64,000 bases of DNA from Micromonospora sp. WMMD1102 (GTDB taxonomy: Bacteria; Actinomycetota; Actinomycetes; Mycobacteriales; Micromonosporaceae): NCBI RefSeq assembly GCF_029626265.1, contig NZ_JARUBN010000001.1, positions 7,381,001-7,445,000 of the forward strand, written 5' to 3'. Both the position numbers and the translations under genes were made by a program. Shown here piece after piece: positions 19,246 to 29,857 of this stretch. The notes below the pieces were generated by a model, which was given only the letters and a program-made list of their open reading frames with translations, was not told the DNA's origin and ran no database searches. The stretch's first letter is position 1, and each line of letters starts with the position of its first letter.

Positions 19246-19681
19246 CCGTGCCGCGGCGGGGCCGCCACACGACCAGCGCGGTGGACGGCCGGTTGGTCGG
19301 CACCAGGTCCCGGCGGGGCAGCCCGCCCAGCGCCTCCAGCTCGGCGATCCGGCGATAGGCGGCCTCCAGCTCGGCCTGTAGGCCGGCCATCCGCTGCTGG
19401 AGCTCGTCGACCAACTGCTCCAGCACGATGATCCGCTTGATGCCGGCCAGGTTCACCCCGTCGTCCTGGCTGAGCCGCTGCACCTCGCGGAGCAGCGCGA
19501 CGTCGCGGACGCTGTACCGGCGCCCGCCGCCCGGAGCCCGCCCGGGCTGCACCAGCCCCATCCGGTCGTACTGGCGCAGGGTCTGCGGGTGCATGCCGGC
19601 CATCCGGGCCGCGACCGAGATCATCAGAACCTTGGCGTCGGATGCCTGCTCGATCGAGACGACGACGTACTCCTCGGCCAC
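19232..19681 (-). CDS. hspR: HspR: MerR-family heat-shock repressor
   Basis: HspR represses chaperone genes by binding HAIR sites, using DnaK as a co-repressor. The 149-residue protein has a MerR-type helix-turn-helix (MISVAARMAGMHPQTLRQYDRMGLVQPGR), a wing GGGRRYSVRDVALL, and a coiled coil (IIVLEQLVDELQQRMAGLQAELEAAYRRIAELEAL). I place the start at GTG 19681 because a full GGAGG (19694-19690) lies 8 bases upstream; GTG 19690 would overlap that site. It is the last gene of dnaK-grpE-dnaJ-hspR, 27 bases after dnaJ. HAIR sites upstream of dnaK and of clpB in this window are its expected targets, giving negative autoregulation. Confidence 0.94.
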   Translation of the reverse strand: MAEEYVVVSIEQASDAKVLMISVAARMAGMHPQTLRQYDRMGLVQPGRAPGGGRRYSVRDVALLREVQRLSQDDGVNLAGIKRIIVLEQLVDELQQRMAGLQAELEAAYRRIAELEALGGLPRRDLVPTNRPSTALVVWRPRRGTAPSA

Positions 19682-19708
19682 CTTGATCACCTCCGCGTTG
19701 CCAACAGC

Positions 19709-20905
19709 TCAGTTGAAACGACGCACCCGGGCGTCGAGATGTTCCCGTTCCGCCGCCGGGGTGTGCGCGGCGAACTCCTCCAGCGCCTTCCTGGCCTCCG
19801 GGGAGAGCTGCTCGGGTACCGCGATCTCCACCGTCACCAGCAGGTCGCCGGCCTGGCCGTCCCGCCGGACCACCCCCCGGCCCCGGGCCCGCAGGGTCCG
19901 GCCGCTCGGGGTGCCCGGCGGCACCCGCAGGGTCACCGCGGAATCCAGCGTGGGCACCCGCAGGTCCGTCCCGAGCACCGCCTCCGCGACGGTGATCGGC
20001 ACGGTCAGGGTCAGGTCGTCGCCGCTGCGCCCGAAGAGATCGTCCGCGCGGACCTTGACCAGGACGAACAGGTCGCCGGGCGGCCCGCCCCGGTCACCGG
20101 GCTCACCCCGGCCGGCGAGCCGGATCCGCTGGCCGTCCGCCACCCCGGCCGGAAACCGGACGTTCAGCGTGCGGGACTTGGTCACTCCGCCGCTGCCCCG
20201 GCACTCCGGGCACTTCTCGTCGACGATCGTGCCGACGCCCTGGCACTCCCGGCACGGCTCGGAGAAGCTGAACGAGCCCTGGTTGCGGGTGACCACCCCG
20301 GCCCCCCGGCACTGCGGGCAGGTGCGGGGCAGCGTGCCCGGCTTGGCGCCGTCGCCGTGGCAGGTGTCGCAGACCCCGGGAGCGCGCAACGTCAACGGCA
20401 CCGTGACGCCGCGTACCGCGTCGCCGAAGTCGAGCACGACCTCGGCCTCCACGTCCCGGCCCCGGGCCGGGCCACGGGTCCGGGTCGGACCGCCGCCGGA
20501 AAAGATCGAACTGAACAGGTCCGAGAAGCCGCCCGGCCCGGCACCGAACCGGCGGTCCCCGCCGGCCGCGCCACCGGGCTGGCCGCCCATCCCGCCGAAG
20601 AGGTCGGAGACGTCGAACGGATAGCCGCCGGGCCCGCCGGACCGGGCGTTGCGGCGGAACGCGCCCGAGCCGAAGAGCGAGCGCATCTCGTCGTACTCTT
20701 TGCGCTTACGCGGGTCGGAGAGCACGTCGTACGCCTCGGAGACGGCCTTGAACCGCTCCTCGGCCTCGGCGTTGCCCGGGTTGTGGTCCGGGTGCGATTC
20801 CCTGGCCAGCTTCCGGTACGCCTTCTTGATCTCGTCAGGAGAGGCGGACTTGGCCACCCCCAGCACGGCGTAGAAGTCCTTCTCCAGCCAGTCTTTGGAA
20901 CTCAT
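19709..20905 (-). CDS. dnaJ: DnaJ co-chaperone (type I, Hsp40)
   Basis: DnaJ delivers substrates to DnaK and stimulates its ATPase. The J domain (residues 10-75) has the HPD motif in [10 protein letters not shown] Gly/Phe-rich linker with [14 protein letters not shown] follows. Four zinc-finger repeats are intact: [24 protein letters not shown] and CPECRGSG (about 180-245). The C-terminal substrate-binding domain ends ARVRRFN. The length (398) is normal for DnaJ1. Start ATG 20905. It is the third gene of the dnaK operon, 140 bases after grpE. Confidence 0.96.
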   Translation of the reverse strand: MSSKDWLEKDFYAVLGVAKSASPDEIKKAYRKLARESHPDHNPGNAEAEERFKAVSEAYDVLSDPRKRKEYDEMRSLFGSGAFRRNARSGGPGGYPFDVSDLFGGMGGQPGGAAGGDRRFGAGPGGFSDLFSSIFSGGGPTRTRGPARGRDVEAEVVLDFGDAVRGVTVPLTLRAPGVCDTCHGDGAKPGTLPRTCPQCRGAGVVTRNQGSFSFSEPCRECQGVGTIVDEKCPECRGSGGVTKSRTLNVRFPAGVADGQRIRLAGRGEPGDRGGPPGDLFVLVKVRADDLFGRSGDDLTLTVPITVAEAVLGTDLRVPTLDSAVTLRVPPGTPSGRTLRARGRGVVRRDGQAGDLLVTVEIAVPEQLSPEARKALEEFAAHTPAAEREHLDARVRRFN

Positions 20906-21045
20906 CGGTCGTCCACCCCCTTCCCCTGTGGCGCGGTCGAGGTGCCGCCCGCACCCCGCCCGACGGGCGGTGTACGGAGGGCACCTCGACCGCGACGCAC
21001 CGGCTCAACCTCGCTCCGGTCCGATTCCTGTCGGCGCCGCAGCGC

Positions 21046-22014
21046 TCACTCCGGCTCCGGGTCGGCCACCGCGACCAGCGCGGGCCGCAGCAGCGCGTCG
21101 TTGACCTGGTAGCCGCGCCGCAGCACCTCCACACAGGTCGGCTCGGTGACCTCGGTCGACGTCTGGTGCGCCACCGCCTCGTGCTGGTTCGGGTCGAACG
21201 GGTCACCCTTCTCGCCGAACGGGGTGAGCCCGAACTTGGCCAGCGCCGTGCTCAACTGCTCCGCCACGGTGCCGAACGGCCCGACCAGGTCGCCGTGTTC
21301 GCGGGCCCGGTCCAGGTCGTCGAGTACCGGCAACAGCGCGGCGAGTACGACCCGGGTGGCCCGGTCCACGTCCTTGGCCCGCTCCCGGTCCATCCGCTTG
21401 CGGTAGTTGGCGAACTCCGCGGTCACCCGCTGGAGGTCCCGGGTCCGCTCGTCCAGGTCGGCCCGGAGTGCCCCCAGCTCGGCGCCGAGCGGGCCGGACC
21501 CGTCGACGTCGGCCGCGCCCTCGGAGACCGGCGCGGCCGGGGCGTCCACCACCGGACCGTCGGTGCCGGACGGCCGCTCGGCCGCCAGCACCTCGGCGAG
21601 TTCGGTGTCGTCCACCACCGGAGTGGCCGGGTCGGCGGTCGCGTCGGCGGCGTCCTCGGCGGTCGCCTCGGCCGGCTCGGTGGTGACGTCGTCCGCCACC
21701 TCCGGCCCACCGTCGGCCGACGCGGCGTCGTCGACCGAGCCGGCGGCACCGGTCGAGGCGGTGTCGTCCACCTCGCCCGCGGCCACCACCGGCTCGACCT
21801 CACCCGGCGGCTCGGGATCCGGGTTCGGGTCCTTCGCCGCCAGTCCGGCTCCGTCGGTGCCACCGGAGGCCGGCTGGTCGCCGGTCAGGTTGATCTTCCG
21901 GTTGTTCCGGATGACGACGCCCTCGCCGGCCGTGCCCGAGGCGGGGCCGGCGGGCGAGCCACCCGGCGCCGATCCGGTGGACTCCGGATCGGCGGCTCGT
22001 GGCTTGTCCGTCAT
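21046..22014 (-). CDS. grpE: GrpE nucleotide exchange factor with a long acidic N-terminal extension
   Basis: GrpE releases ADP from DnaK. The functional part is the C-terminal half: a coiled coil (LDERTRDLQRVTAEFANYRKR) then the beta domain ending with VLRRGYQVNDALLRPALVAVA. The first 165 residues or so are an Ala/Asp/Val-rich, acidic, low-complexity stretch (for example ASADGGPEVADDV), much longer than in typical GrpE (about 200 residues in total). The start is ATG 22014 (MTDKPRAADPE) with GAGG seven bases upstream; an earlier ATG at 22032 has no such support. It follows dnaK by 60 bases. The extension is probably disordered, and could make the thermosensor coiled coil behave differently. 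Confidence 0.93.
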   Translation of the reverse strand: MTDKPRAADPESTGSAPGGSPAGPASGTAGEGVVIRNNRKINLTGDQPASGGTDGAGLAAKDPNPDPEPPGEVEPVVAAGEVDDTASTGAAGSVDDAASADGGPEVADDVTTEPAEATAEDAADATADPATPVVDDTELAEVLAAERPSGTDGPVVDAPAAPVSEGAADVDGSGPLGAELGALRADLDERTRDLQRVTAEFANYRKRMDRERAKDVDRATRVVLAALLPVLDDLDRAREHGDLVGPFGTVAEQLSTALAKFGLTPFGEKGDPFDPNQHEAVAHQTSTEVTEPTCVEVLRRGYQVNDALLRPALVAVADPEPE

Positions 22015-22074
22015 ACAACTACCTCGATCCATCGTGCGTGCGGCCAGCAGCCCGGGTACGCGGGGAACGGCTCG

Positions 22075-23961
<1,887 letters not shown>

Positions 23962-23993
23962 CTTCGCTTCCTCGCTTCGTTACAAGGCAGGTG

Positions 23994-24037
23994 ACGGGCA
24001 CCGCCCGCAGCGCAGAACGGGCATCGCCCGCAGCGCA
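23994..24037. repeat. Direct repeat in the dnaK leader
   Basis: A 21-bp unit (core CGCCCGCAGCGCA) at 23994-24014 recurs at 24017-24037 with one mismatch, period 23 bases. Each copy can form a small CGGGC/GCCCG hairpin. It lies between the HAIR site and the dnaK start codon. Confidence 0.75.
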
Positions 24038-24049
24038 CCCCACCGCAAG

Positions 24050-24068
24050 TTGAGTGGACCGGACTCAA
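24050..24068. promoter_or_regulatory. HAIR operator 1 upstream of dnaK
   Basis: TTGAGT (24050-24055), a 7-base spacer and ACTCAA (24063-24068) match the HspR HAIR core exactly, as at clpB. The minus-strand TTGAGT could double as a -35 element. It sits about 90 bases upstream of the dnaK start. Confidence 0.92.
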
Positions 24069-24102
24069 TAGTGCCACGATCCGTCCAGGCTGCAAAGTCG
24101 GA

Positions 24103-24123
24103 CTTGAGTCACATCGACGCAAC
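24103..24123. promoter_or_regulatory. Degenerate second HAIR site upstream of dnaK
   Basis: CTTGAGT (24103-24109) is a perfect HAIR half-site; after 7 bases ACGCAAC (24117-24123) matches the second half in 5 of 7 positions. Multiple HAIR copies are known at Streptomyces dnaK promoters, which supports this as a weaker site. The rest of 24124-24288 holds only the start region of the divergent GTPase gene. Confidence 0.6.
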
Positions 24124-24288
24124 CCGTGCCGGGGCTTCCACCACCGCGAATCGCCCGACCGGACGCCACATCGACGGTGGTCGTACCGATCCGGACAGCG
24201 GGCCAGGAAAGCGGCGCCCGACCGGACACCGATCGGAGGGCAACAGTGCCGGTTGTCTGCGTTCGAGGGATCGGGCAGTCTTTACCCC

Positions 24289-26244
24289 GTGACGACCCAC
24301 GGCGAACCGGCCACCGGCCTCGGCACGCCCGTGGTCGGCCCGGAAACCCCCGTCGCCGGCGCGGATCGCGACCAGGACGAGGCGGGCACGGCAGCCCGCA
24401 CCCCCGATCCGGACAGCACGGCCGCCCTCGGCCCTGATCCGGACAGCACGGCCGCCCTCGCCCCCGATCCGGACACCCGGCAGCACACCGCCCGGGACAC
24501 CGGTCCGGCGCCGGACCCGGCCCCGGCCGGGGACGCCGGCTCCGACCTGCGCTGGGCGCTCACCCGGCTGCGGGCCGCGATCGACGTCACCGCGTACCCG
24601 CTGGCGCTGCCCGGCGCGGACGAGGCCCGCCAGCTCGGCTCGGCGCTGCGCGCCCAGCTCGCCGACTACCTGCTGCCCCGGCTCGCCCGGCTCGACGCCC
24701 CGCTGCTGGTGGTCGTCGGCGGCTCGACCGGCGCCGGCAAGTCGACCCTGGTCAACAGCCTGGTCCAGGCCCGGGTCAGCAGTGTCGGCGTGCTCCGGCC
24801 GACCACCCGGTCACCGGTACTCGTGTGCAGCCCGCTCGACTCGGCATGGTTCCGCCAGGGCGAACTGCTGCCCGGACTGACCCGGATCACCACCCCCGGC
24901 GACCAGCCGGACACCCTGCACCTGGTCACCGCCCCCGCCCTGCCCGCCGGGCTGGCCTTCCTCGACGCGCCGGACATCGACTCGGTGGTCGACGCCAACC
25001 GGGCGCTCGCGGTCCAGCTGCTCGCCGCCGCCGACCTGTGGCTCTTCGTCACCACCGCCGCCCGGTACGCCGACGCGGTGCCCTGGGAACTGCTACGCAC
25101 CGCCCGACTGCGCGGTACGGCGATCGCCCTGGTCCTCGACCGGGTGCCGCCGGCCGCCACCGACGAGGTGGCCGCGCACCTGACCGAGATGCTCGCCGAG
25201 CACCAACTCGACACCGCACCACTGTTCGTCCTCCCGGAGACCGTGGTCGACGGGCAGGGACTGCTGCCGGGGCGGCTCACCGAACCACTGCGCTCCTGGT
25301 TCGGCCGGCTCGCCGCCGACTCCGAGGCCCGCGCGGCGGTGATCCGGCAGACCCTGGACGGCGCCGTCGCCGCACTCGGCCCGGCCCTGGAGAACCTGGC
25401 CACCGCCGCCGACCAGCAGGCGAACGCCGCACAGGCGCTCGACGAACGGGTCCGGGCCAGCTACCGGGGCGCCCGCCGGGGAGTCGAGGAGGCGCTGCGG
25501 GACGGCCGGCTGCTCCGCGGCGAGGTGCTGGCCCGCTGGCAGGAGTACGTCGGCACCGGCGAGCTCTTCCGCACCCTGGAGGCCCGGGTCGGCCAGCTCC
25601 GCGACCGGCTCGTCGCGGCGCTGACCGGGCGACCGGCCCCGAACGCCCAGCTGCACAGCGCGATCGAGTCGCAGCTCGTCACCCTGCTCCGGGAGTCCGC
25701 CGCCACCGCCGCCGAGCAGACCGCCGCGGCCTGGCAGACCCATCCGGCCGGTCTCGCCCTGCTCACCCCGGAACTCTCCCGGCCCGGCGAGGACCTGCCG
25801 GAACGGGCCGAACGGCTGGTCCGGGACTGGCAGCGCGGGGTACTCGAACTGGTCCGGACCAGCGGCGGCGACAAGCGGTTCGTGGCGCGCAGCGCGGCGT
25901 ACGCGGTGAACGCCACCGGACTGGCGGTGATGATCGCGGTCTTCGCCTCCACCGCCTTCATCCCGACCGGCCTGGAGGTGGCGGCGGCCGGCGGCACCAC
26001 GGTCGCCGCGCAGAAGGTACTGGAGGCGATCTTCGGCGACCAGGCCATCCGTAACCTGGCCGGCCAGGCCCGCGCCGACCTGCTCGGCATGGTCGACCGG
26101 TTGTTCGACGAGGAGGCGGCCCGCTACCTGGCCCGCACCGCGGCGGCCGGGGTCGACGCCGGGCACGGCGACCAGCTCCGCGAGTCGGCCCGGACGGTCG
26201 AGGCCGCGCGGGCCGGCACCAGCGGGACGGAGGCGGGCCGATGA
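24289..26244 (+). CDS. Dynamin-like GTPase (first of a coupled pair)
   Basis: This protein of about 650 residues has a G domain with the P-loop GGSTGAGKSTLVNSLV (about residue 145), a switch Thr region (RPTTRSPVL), DAPDID in the place of DxxG, and a putative G4 region (VLDRVPPAAT). Long helical segments follow (residues 340-560), then a hydrophobic stretch AVMIAVFASTAFIPTGLEVAAAGGTTVAAQ that could insert in a membrane, as in bacterial dynamins. The N-terminal 75 residues are low complexity with PDPDSTAAL repeated. I use GTG 24289; TTG 24253 with an upstream GGAGGG is an alternative. It overlaps the next GTPase gene (ATGA). A membrane remodelling or division role is inferred from bacterial dynamin families. 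Confidence 0.85.
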   Translation: MTTHGEPATGLGTPVVGPETPVAGADRDQDEAGTAARTPDPDSTAALGPDPDSTAALAPDPDTRQHTARDTGPAPDPAPAGDAGSDLRWALTRLRAAIDVTAYPLALPGADEARQLGSALRAQLADYLLPRLARLDAPLLVVVGGSTGAGKSTLVNSLVQARVSSVGVLRPTTRSPVLVCSPLDSAWFRQGELLPGLTRITTPGDQPDTLHLVTAPALPAGLAFLDAPDIDSVVDANRALAVQLLAAADLWLFVTTAARYADAVPWELLRTARLRGTAIALVLDRVPPAATDEVAAHLTEMLAEHQLDTAPLFVLPETVVDGQGLLPGRLTEPLRSWFGRLAADSEARAAVIRQTLDGAVAALGPALENLATAADQQANAAQALDERVRASYRGARRGVEEALRDGRLLRGEVLARWQEYVGTGELFRTLEARVGQLRDRLVAALTGRPAPNAQLHSAIESQLVTLLRESAATAAEQTAAAWQTHPAGLALLTPELSRPGEDLPERAERLVRDWQRGVLELVRTSGGDKRFVARSAAYAVNATGLAVMIAVFASTAFIPTGLEVAAAGGTTVAAQKVLEAIFGDQAIRNLAGQARADLLGMVDRLFDEEAARYLARTAAAGVDAGHGDQLRESARTVEAARAGTSGTEAGR

Positions 26245-27968
26245 CCGACATCCTGGGCCGGGTCCGGGACTCGTTCCGCCCCGACCAGCGGGCCGACCCG
26301 GAGCGGCTGGTCGAGCGGCTGCACGCGGTCAACCGGTTCCTCGGCGCCGTCGACGGCCACCTGCCCGACGACCGGCTGGTCGCCGGGCGCACCCTGATCG
26401 AACGGGCCGGCACCCGGCTGGCCCTCTCCCTGGACCACACCGTGGTGGCGCTGGCCGGCGCCACCGGCAGCGGCAAGTCCAGCCTGTTCAACTCGCTGGC
26501 CCGGTTCGAGATGTCGCCGGTCGGGGTACGCCGGCCGACCACCGGGGTCACCCACGCCTGCGTCTGGGGGCCACTGGACGGCGCGGCGCGGCTGCTCGAC
26601 TGGGTCGGCGTACTGCCCCGGCACCGGTTCGTCCGGGAGAGCGCGCTGGACGGTGCCGACGAGGCGGCGCTGCACGGGCTGGTCCTGCTCGACCTGCCCG
26701 ACTTCGACTCGGTGGAGTGGTCGCACCGCTCCGAGGTGGACCGGCTGCTCGGCCTGGTCGACCTGGTCGTCTGGGTGGTGGACCCGCAGAAGTACGCCGA
26801 CAAGGTGCTGCACCGCAGCTACCTGCGCGAGTTCCACCGGCACCGGGACATCACCGTGGTGGCGCTGAACCAGGCCGACCGGCTGGCGCCGCAGGAACTG
26901 CCCCGGGTCCTCGCCGACCTGCGCCGGCTGGTCGACGCCGACGGGCTCGACGGGGTGCCGGTGCTCGCCACCTCGGCACTCAGCGACGACGGCACGTCAC
27001 CGCTGCGGGCCGCCCTGGAGCAGGCCGTCGCGCAGCGGCAGTCGGCGCTGCGCCGGCTCTCCGGCGACGTCGACTCGGTCGTCGACGGGCTCGCCGAGCT
27101 GGTCGACGCCCGGTTCGACGCCAGGCGGGTGGACGACGACGTGGACCGGCCGACGATCCGCCGGCTGATCGACGCGCTGGCCGGCGCGGCCGGCGTACCG
27201 GCGGTGGCGGAGGCGACCGAGCAGGCGTACCGGCACCGGGCGGTCGCGGCGACCGGCTGGCCACTGGCCCGGGGCCTGCGCCGGCTCCGCCCCGACCCGC
27301 TGCGCCGGCTGCACCTGGCCGGGACACCGGCCGAGCCGGAGCGCCCGGCACCACCCGGCGGGCTGCTCGGCCTCGAACTCCGGCCGGTGCCGGTGACCTC
27401 GGTACCCGAGCCGACCGCGGCCCAGCGCTCCGCCGTCGGGCTGGCCGTCCGGGCGGTCGCCGACCGCGCCGGCGCGACCCTGCCGGGCCCCTGGCCGGCG
27501 GCGGTGTCCGCGGCGGCCCGGTCCCGGCAGGCCGATCTGCCGGACGCGCTCGACCGGGCGGTCGCCGGCACCGAACTGGGAATGGCCCGCCGGCCGGTTT
27601 GGTGGCGGCTGGTCAACGCCGTGCAGTGGCTGGTGACCACCGCCGCCGCGGTCGGGTTGGGCTGGCTGCTCCTCGGCTACGCGGTACGCGCCCTCGGGCT
27701 GCCCGAGCTGGACCATCCGACGGTCGGGGTGGCGCCGCTGCCGACCGTGCTGCTGCTCGGCGGACTGCTCGGCGGGGCACTGCTCTCGCTGCTGGTCAAG
27801 CCGGTGATCAGATGGGCTGCCCGACGGGCCCGCTGGCGCGCCGAGGGGCGGATGCACGACGCGGTGGCCGAGGTGGCCCGAGGGTACGTGGTGAGCCCGG
27901 TCCGCGAGGTGCTGCGGGCGTACGCCGAGGCACGCGCCGCGCTGGTCGTCGCCGCCGGGCGTCGATGA
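26241..27968 (+). CDS. Membrane-anchored dynamin/YfjP-like GTPase (second of the pair)
   Basis: This 575-residue GTPase has the P-loop LAGATGSGKSSLFNSL (about residue 72), RRPTTGVTHA as switch I, DLPDFDSVE as the DxxG region, VALNQADRL as the G4 NxxD-like motif, and ATSALSDDG as G5. Near the C-terminus two membrane helices occur (LVTTAAAVGLGWLLLGYAV and LPTVLLLGGLLGGALLSLLV), then an amphipathic basic tail. The start ATG 26241 overlaps the preceding stop, and its own stop overlaps the next start (ATGA twice), so three proteins are made from one mRNA in coupled fashion. Bacterial dynamins often work as hetero-pairs of one soluble and one membrane-anchored GTPase; this fits. Specific function unknown. 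Confidence 0.88.
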   Translation: MTDILGRVRDSFRPDQRADPERLVERLHAVNRFLGAVDGHLPDDRLVAGRTLIERAGTRLALSLDHTVVALAGATGSGKSSLFNSLARFEMSPVGVRRPTTGVTHACVWGPLDGAARLLDWVGVLPRHRFVRESALDGADEAALHGLVLLDLPDFDSVEWSHRSEVDRLLGLVDLVVWVVDPQKYADKVLHRSYLREFHRHRDITVVALNQADRLAPQELPRVLADLRRLVDADGLDGVPVLATSALSDDGTSPLRAALEQAVAQRQSALRRLSGDVDSVVDGLAELVDARFDARRVDDDVDRPTIRRLIDALAGAAGVPAVAEATEQAYRHRAVAATGWPLARGLRRLRPDPLRRLHLAGTPAEPERPAPPGGLLGLELRPVPVTSVPEPTAAQRSAVGLAVRAVADRAGATLPGPWPAAVSAAARSRQADLPDALDRAVAGTELGMARRPVWWRLVNAVQWLVTTAAAVGLGWLLLGYAVRALGLPELDHPTVGVAPLPTVLLLGGLLGGALLSLLVKPVIRWAARRARWRAEGRMHDAVAEVARGYVVSPVREVLRAYAEARAALVVAAGRR

Positions 27969-28444
27969 CCGAGCCGGCCGCCGCCCCGGACCCGGCACGC
28001 ACCGCCCCGGAGCCGGCGCGCACCGGCGACCGGTGGCGGGAGGTGCTGGTCCGGGGCGGGCTGCTGCTGCTCGGCGTACTGCACCTGAGCTGGGGGGTGC
28101 CGGCCGTGCTGGTGCCGCGCTGGTTCTTCGACAGCTTCCCCGGCTTCGGCCTGGCCTGGACGGCCGGCTACCCGCCGTACAACGCGCACCTGATGACCGA
28201 TGTCGGGGCGGCGTTCCTGACCCTCGGCGTACTGCTGCTGGCCGCCGCCTGGCTCGACGACCGCCGGGTCACCGCCGTGGTGATCACCGGACTGCTGGTG
28301 TTCGGTACCGTGCACCTGGTCTTCCACCTGGTGCAGGTCGGCACGCTGAGCAGCGCCGACCTGCTGGCCAGCCGGGGGACGCTGCTGCTCGGCGTACTCG
28401 TTCCCGGCGCGCTGGTCGTGCTGGACCGGCAGCGGCGGGCGTAG
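27965..28444 (+). CDS. Four-helix membrane protein in the GTPase operon
   Basis: This 159-residue protein has about four transmembrane segments: GGLLLLGVLHLSWGVPAVLV, a segment at LMTDVGAAFLTLGVLLLAAAW, VTAVVITGLLVFGTVHLVFHLV and LLLGVLVPGALVVL. The N-terminus is a short Pro/Ala-rich cytoplasmic tail with a repeated PARTAPEPART. A sequence like YPPYNAHLMTDVGAAF is a conserved-looking loop. ATG 27965 overlaps the stop of the preceding GTPase gene. It resembles small DoxX- or DUF-type membrane proteins of unknown role. Linkage to two dynamin-like GTPases suggests that it acts with them, but this is only context. Confidence 0.8.
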   Translation: MTEPAAAPDPARTAPEPARTGDRWREVLVRGGLLLLGVLHLSWGVPAVLVPRWFFDSFPGFGLAWTAGYPPYNAHLMTDVGAAFLTLGVLLLAAAWLDDRRVTAVVITGLLVFGTVHLVFHLVQVGTLSSADLLASRGTLLLGVLVPGALVVLDRQRRA

Positions 28445-28453
28445 GGTCGGTCC

Positions 28454-29683
28454 ATGGCCTCGCCCCGGACCCCCTTCGAAGCCGTGCTGCATGCCGCCCG
28501 CGACGTGACGAAGCTCGACTGCGCGCTCGACGCCGAGATGCTCGGCACCGCCCTGCTGGGCAGCGTCTACGCGATCGCCGAGGAGGATCGCCGCAGCGCC
28601 GTCCGGCACTTCGTCGGCGACTTCCTCTCCGCGACGTCCCGCCGCCGCACCGCCGCGGCCACCACGATCCGGACCGTCTTCGCCGCCCTGGTGCCGGACG
28701 CCGACGGCGCCGCCTCGGTGAAGCCGGGCGCGCAGGCGCCGTCCTGGTCGGGCCAGCTCGGCAAGGTACGCCTGACCGGCAGCTACGCCTACGGCGACGT
28801 GTACGGCGACCAGACCTCCTACCTGGCCACCTTCGCCTACGACGACAGCACCTCCGGCGGGCCGGAACACGCGGTGGTGGCCCTGGTCGACCACAACATC
28901 GGGATCACCAAGGACGTCTTCGTCGGCGGGCCCGCCGAACGGATCCTCGGACAGGTCCGGGAGATGTGTGCCGACGACGCGCTCACCTGGTTCCGTACGG
29001 AGGATCCGGCCCGGCTGCGCGGCGAGGTGGCCCGGCACCTGGACATCACCGACGAGCTGAGCGACCTGCCGGACGAGGGCTCGCTGGCCACCGACCGGGC
29101 TCTGGTCGGCGCCCGGCTGGCGCTGCTGCCCGCACCCGCACCGACCGCGTTGGTCGGTGCCGGGCCGGAGCCGCTCTCCAGCCCCGAGCGGGACCGGCTG
29201 GTCCGGTCCTTCCTCGGCTCGCCCGAGGCGGCCCGGTTCGGCCTGCCCGAGGTGCCCGAGGCGGATCTCGCCTCGCTGCACTTCTGTCTCAGTCTGGTTC
29301 TCGACCACTCCGCGACCTTCTCCGACCCGGACCCGCTGCGCTGGAGCCCGGCGGTGGCCGGCCTGTTCCTGCTCGACTGGGTGCACCGGCGGGCGGTACT
29401 CGACATGGACGACGCGGCGATGCTGCCCCGGGTGGTCCGGAGCTGGGCGGCGTACGCCGGCCGGCTGCGGGGGCTGCCGGCCGAGGCGGCGACCCAGACC
29501 GACACGTCGGTCGAGGAGATGGTGCCGGAGTTCGTCCGGCTCTACACCACCGGGGAGCGGCGCAGCCCGGCGACGGCGGCGGTGGCCCAGCTCATCGCCG
29601 ACGGCGTCGACCCGAACGACCCGGCGGCGCTGGACGCCTGGATCGAGGCGAACCGGCAGCGCCTGGACGACGACCCGGCGTAA
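28454..29683 (+). CDS. 409-residue soluble protein of unknown function
   Basis: I do not recognise the family. The protein has a helical N-terminal part (FEAVLHAARDVTKLDCALDA, EMLGTALLGSVYAIAEEDR), a middle part with SYAYGDVYGDQTSYLATFAYD and VALVDHNIGITKDVFVGG (beta-strands), and a long helical C-terminal part with SLHFCLSLVLDHSATFSDPDP and FLLDWVHRRAVLDMDDA. It has no signal peptide or membrane segment. Start ATG 28454; TAGGGT at 28442-28447 lies exactly six bases before the ATG and there is no ribosome site, so a leaderless transcript beginning at the ATG is likely, separate from the GTPase operon. The TAG of that -10 box is also the stop codon of the preceding gene. Confidence 0.75.
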   Translation: MASPRTPFEAVLHAARDVTKLDCALDAEMLGTALLGSVYAIAEEDRRSAVRHFVGDFLSATSRRRTAAATTIRTVFAALVPDADGAASVKPGAQAPSWSGQLGKVRLTGSYAYGDVYGDQTSYLATFAYDDSTSGGPEHAVVALVDHNIGITKDVFVGGPAERILGQVREMCADDALTWFRTEDPARLRGEVARHLDITDELSDLPDEGSLATDRALVGARLALLPAPAPTALVGAGPEPLSSPERDRLVRSFLGSPEAARFGLPEVPEADLASLHFCLSLVLDHSATFSDPDPLRWSPAVAGLFLLDWVHRRAVLDMDDAAMLPRVVRSWAAYAGRLRGLPAEAATQTDTSVEEMVPEFVRLYTTGERRSPATAAVAQLIADGVDPNDPAALDAWIEANRQRLDDDPA

Positions 29684-29723
29684 CGGCGGAGGGCTCGGCG
29701 CCGAAGGGCTCGGCGGCGGAGGG

Positions 29724-29857
29724 CTCGGCGGCGGAGGGCTCGACGGCGACCGCTTACCGGGCGCTTGTCGACGCCACGCCGGTCAGCCCTCGGCGGCGGA
29801 GGGCTCGACGGCGACCGCTTACCGGGCGCTTGTCGACGCCACGCCGGTCAGCCCTCG
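29724..29857. repeat. 65-bp tandem duplication, two copies, at the 3' end of the Uma2 gene
   Basis: 29724-29792 recurs exactly at 29789-29857 (period 65). The core contains GGCGACCGCTTACCGGGCGC. The second copy reaches into the last codons and stop (29848) of the minus-strand Uma2 gene. Just before it, at about 29690-29745, GGCGGCGGAGGGCTCG occurs three to four times. The duplication is recent since no mismatch has accumulated. Confidence 0.9.
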
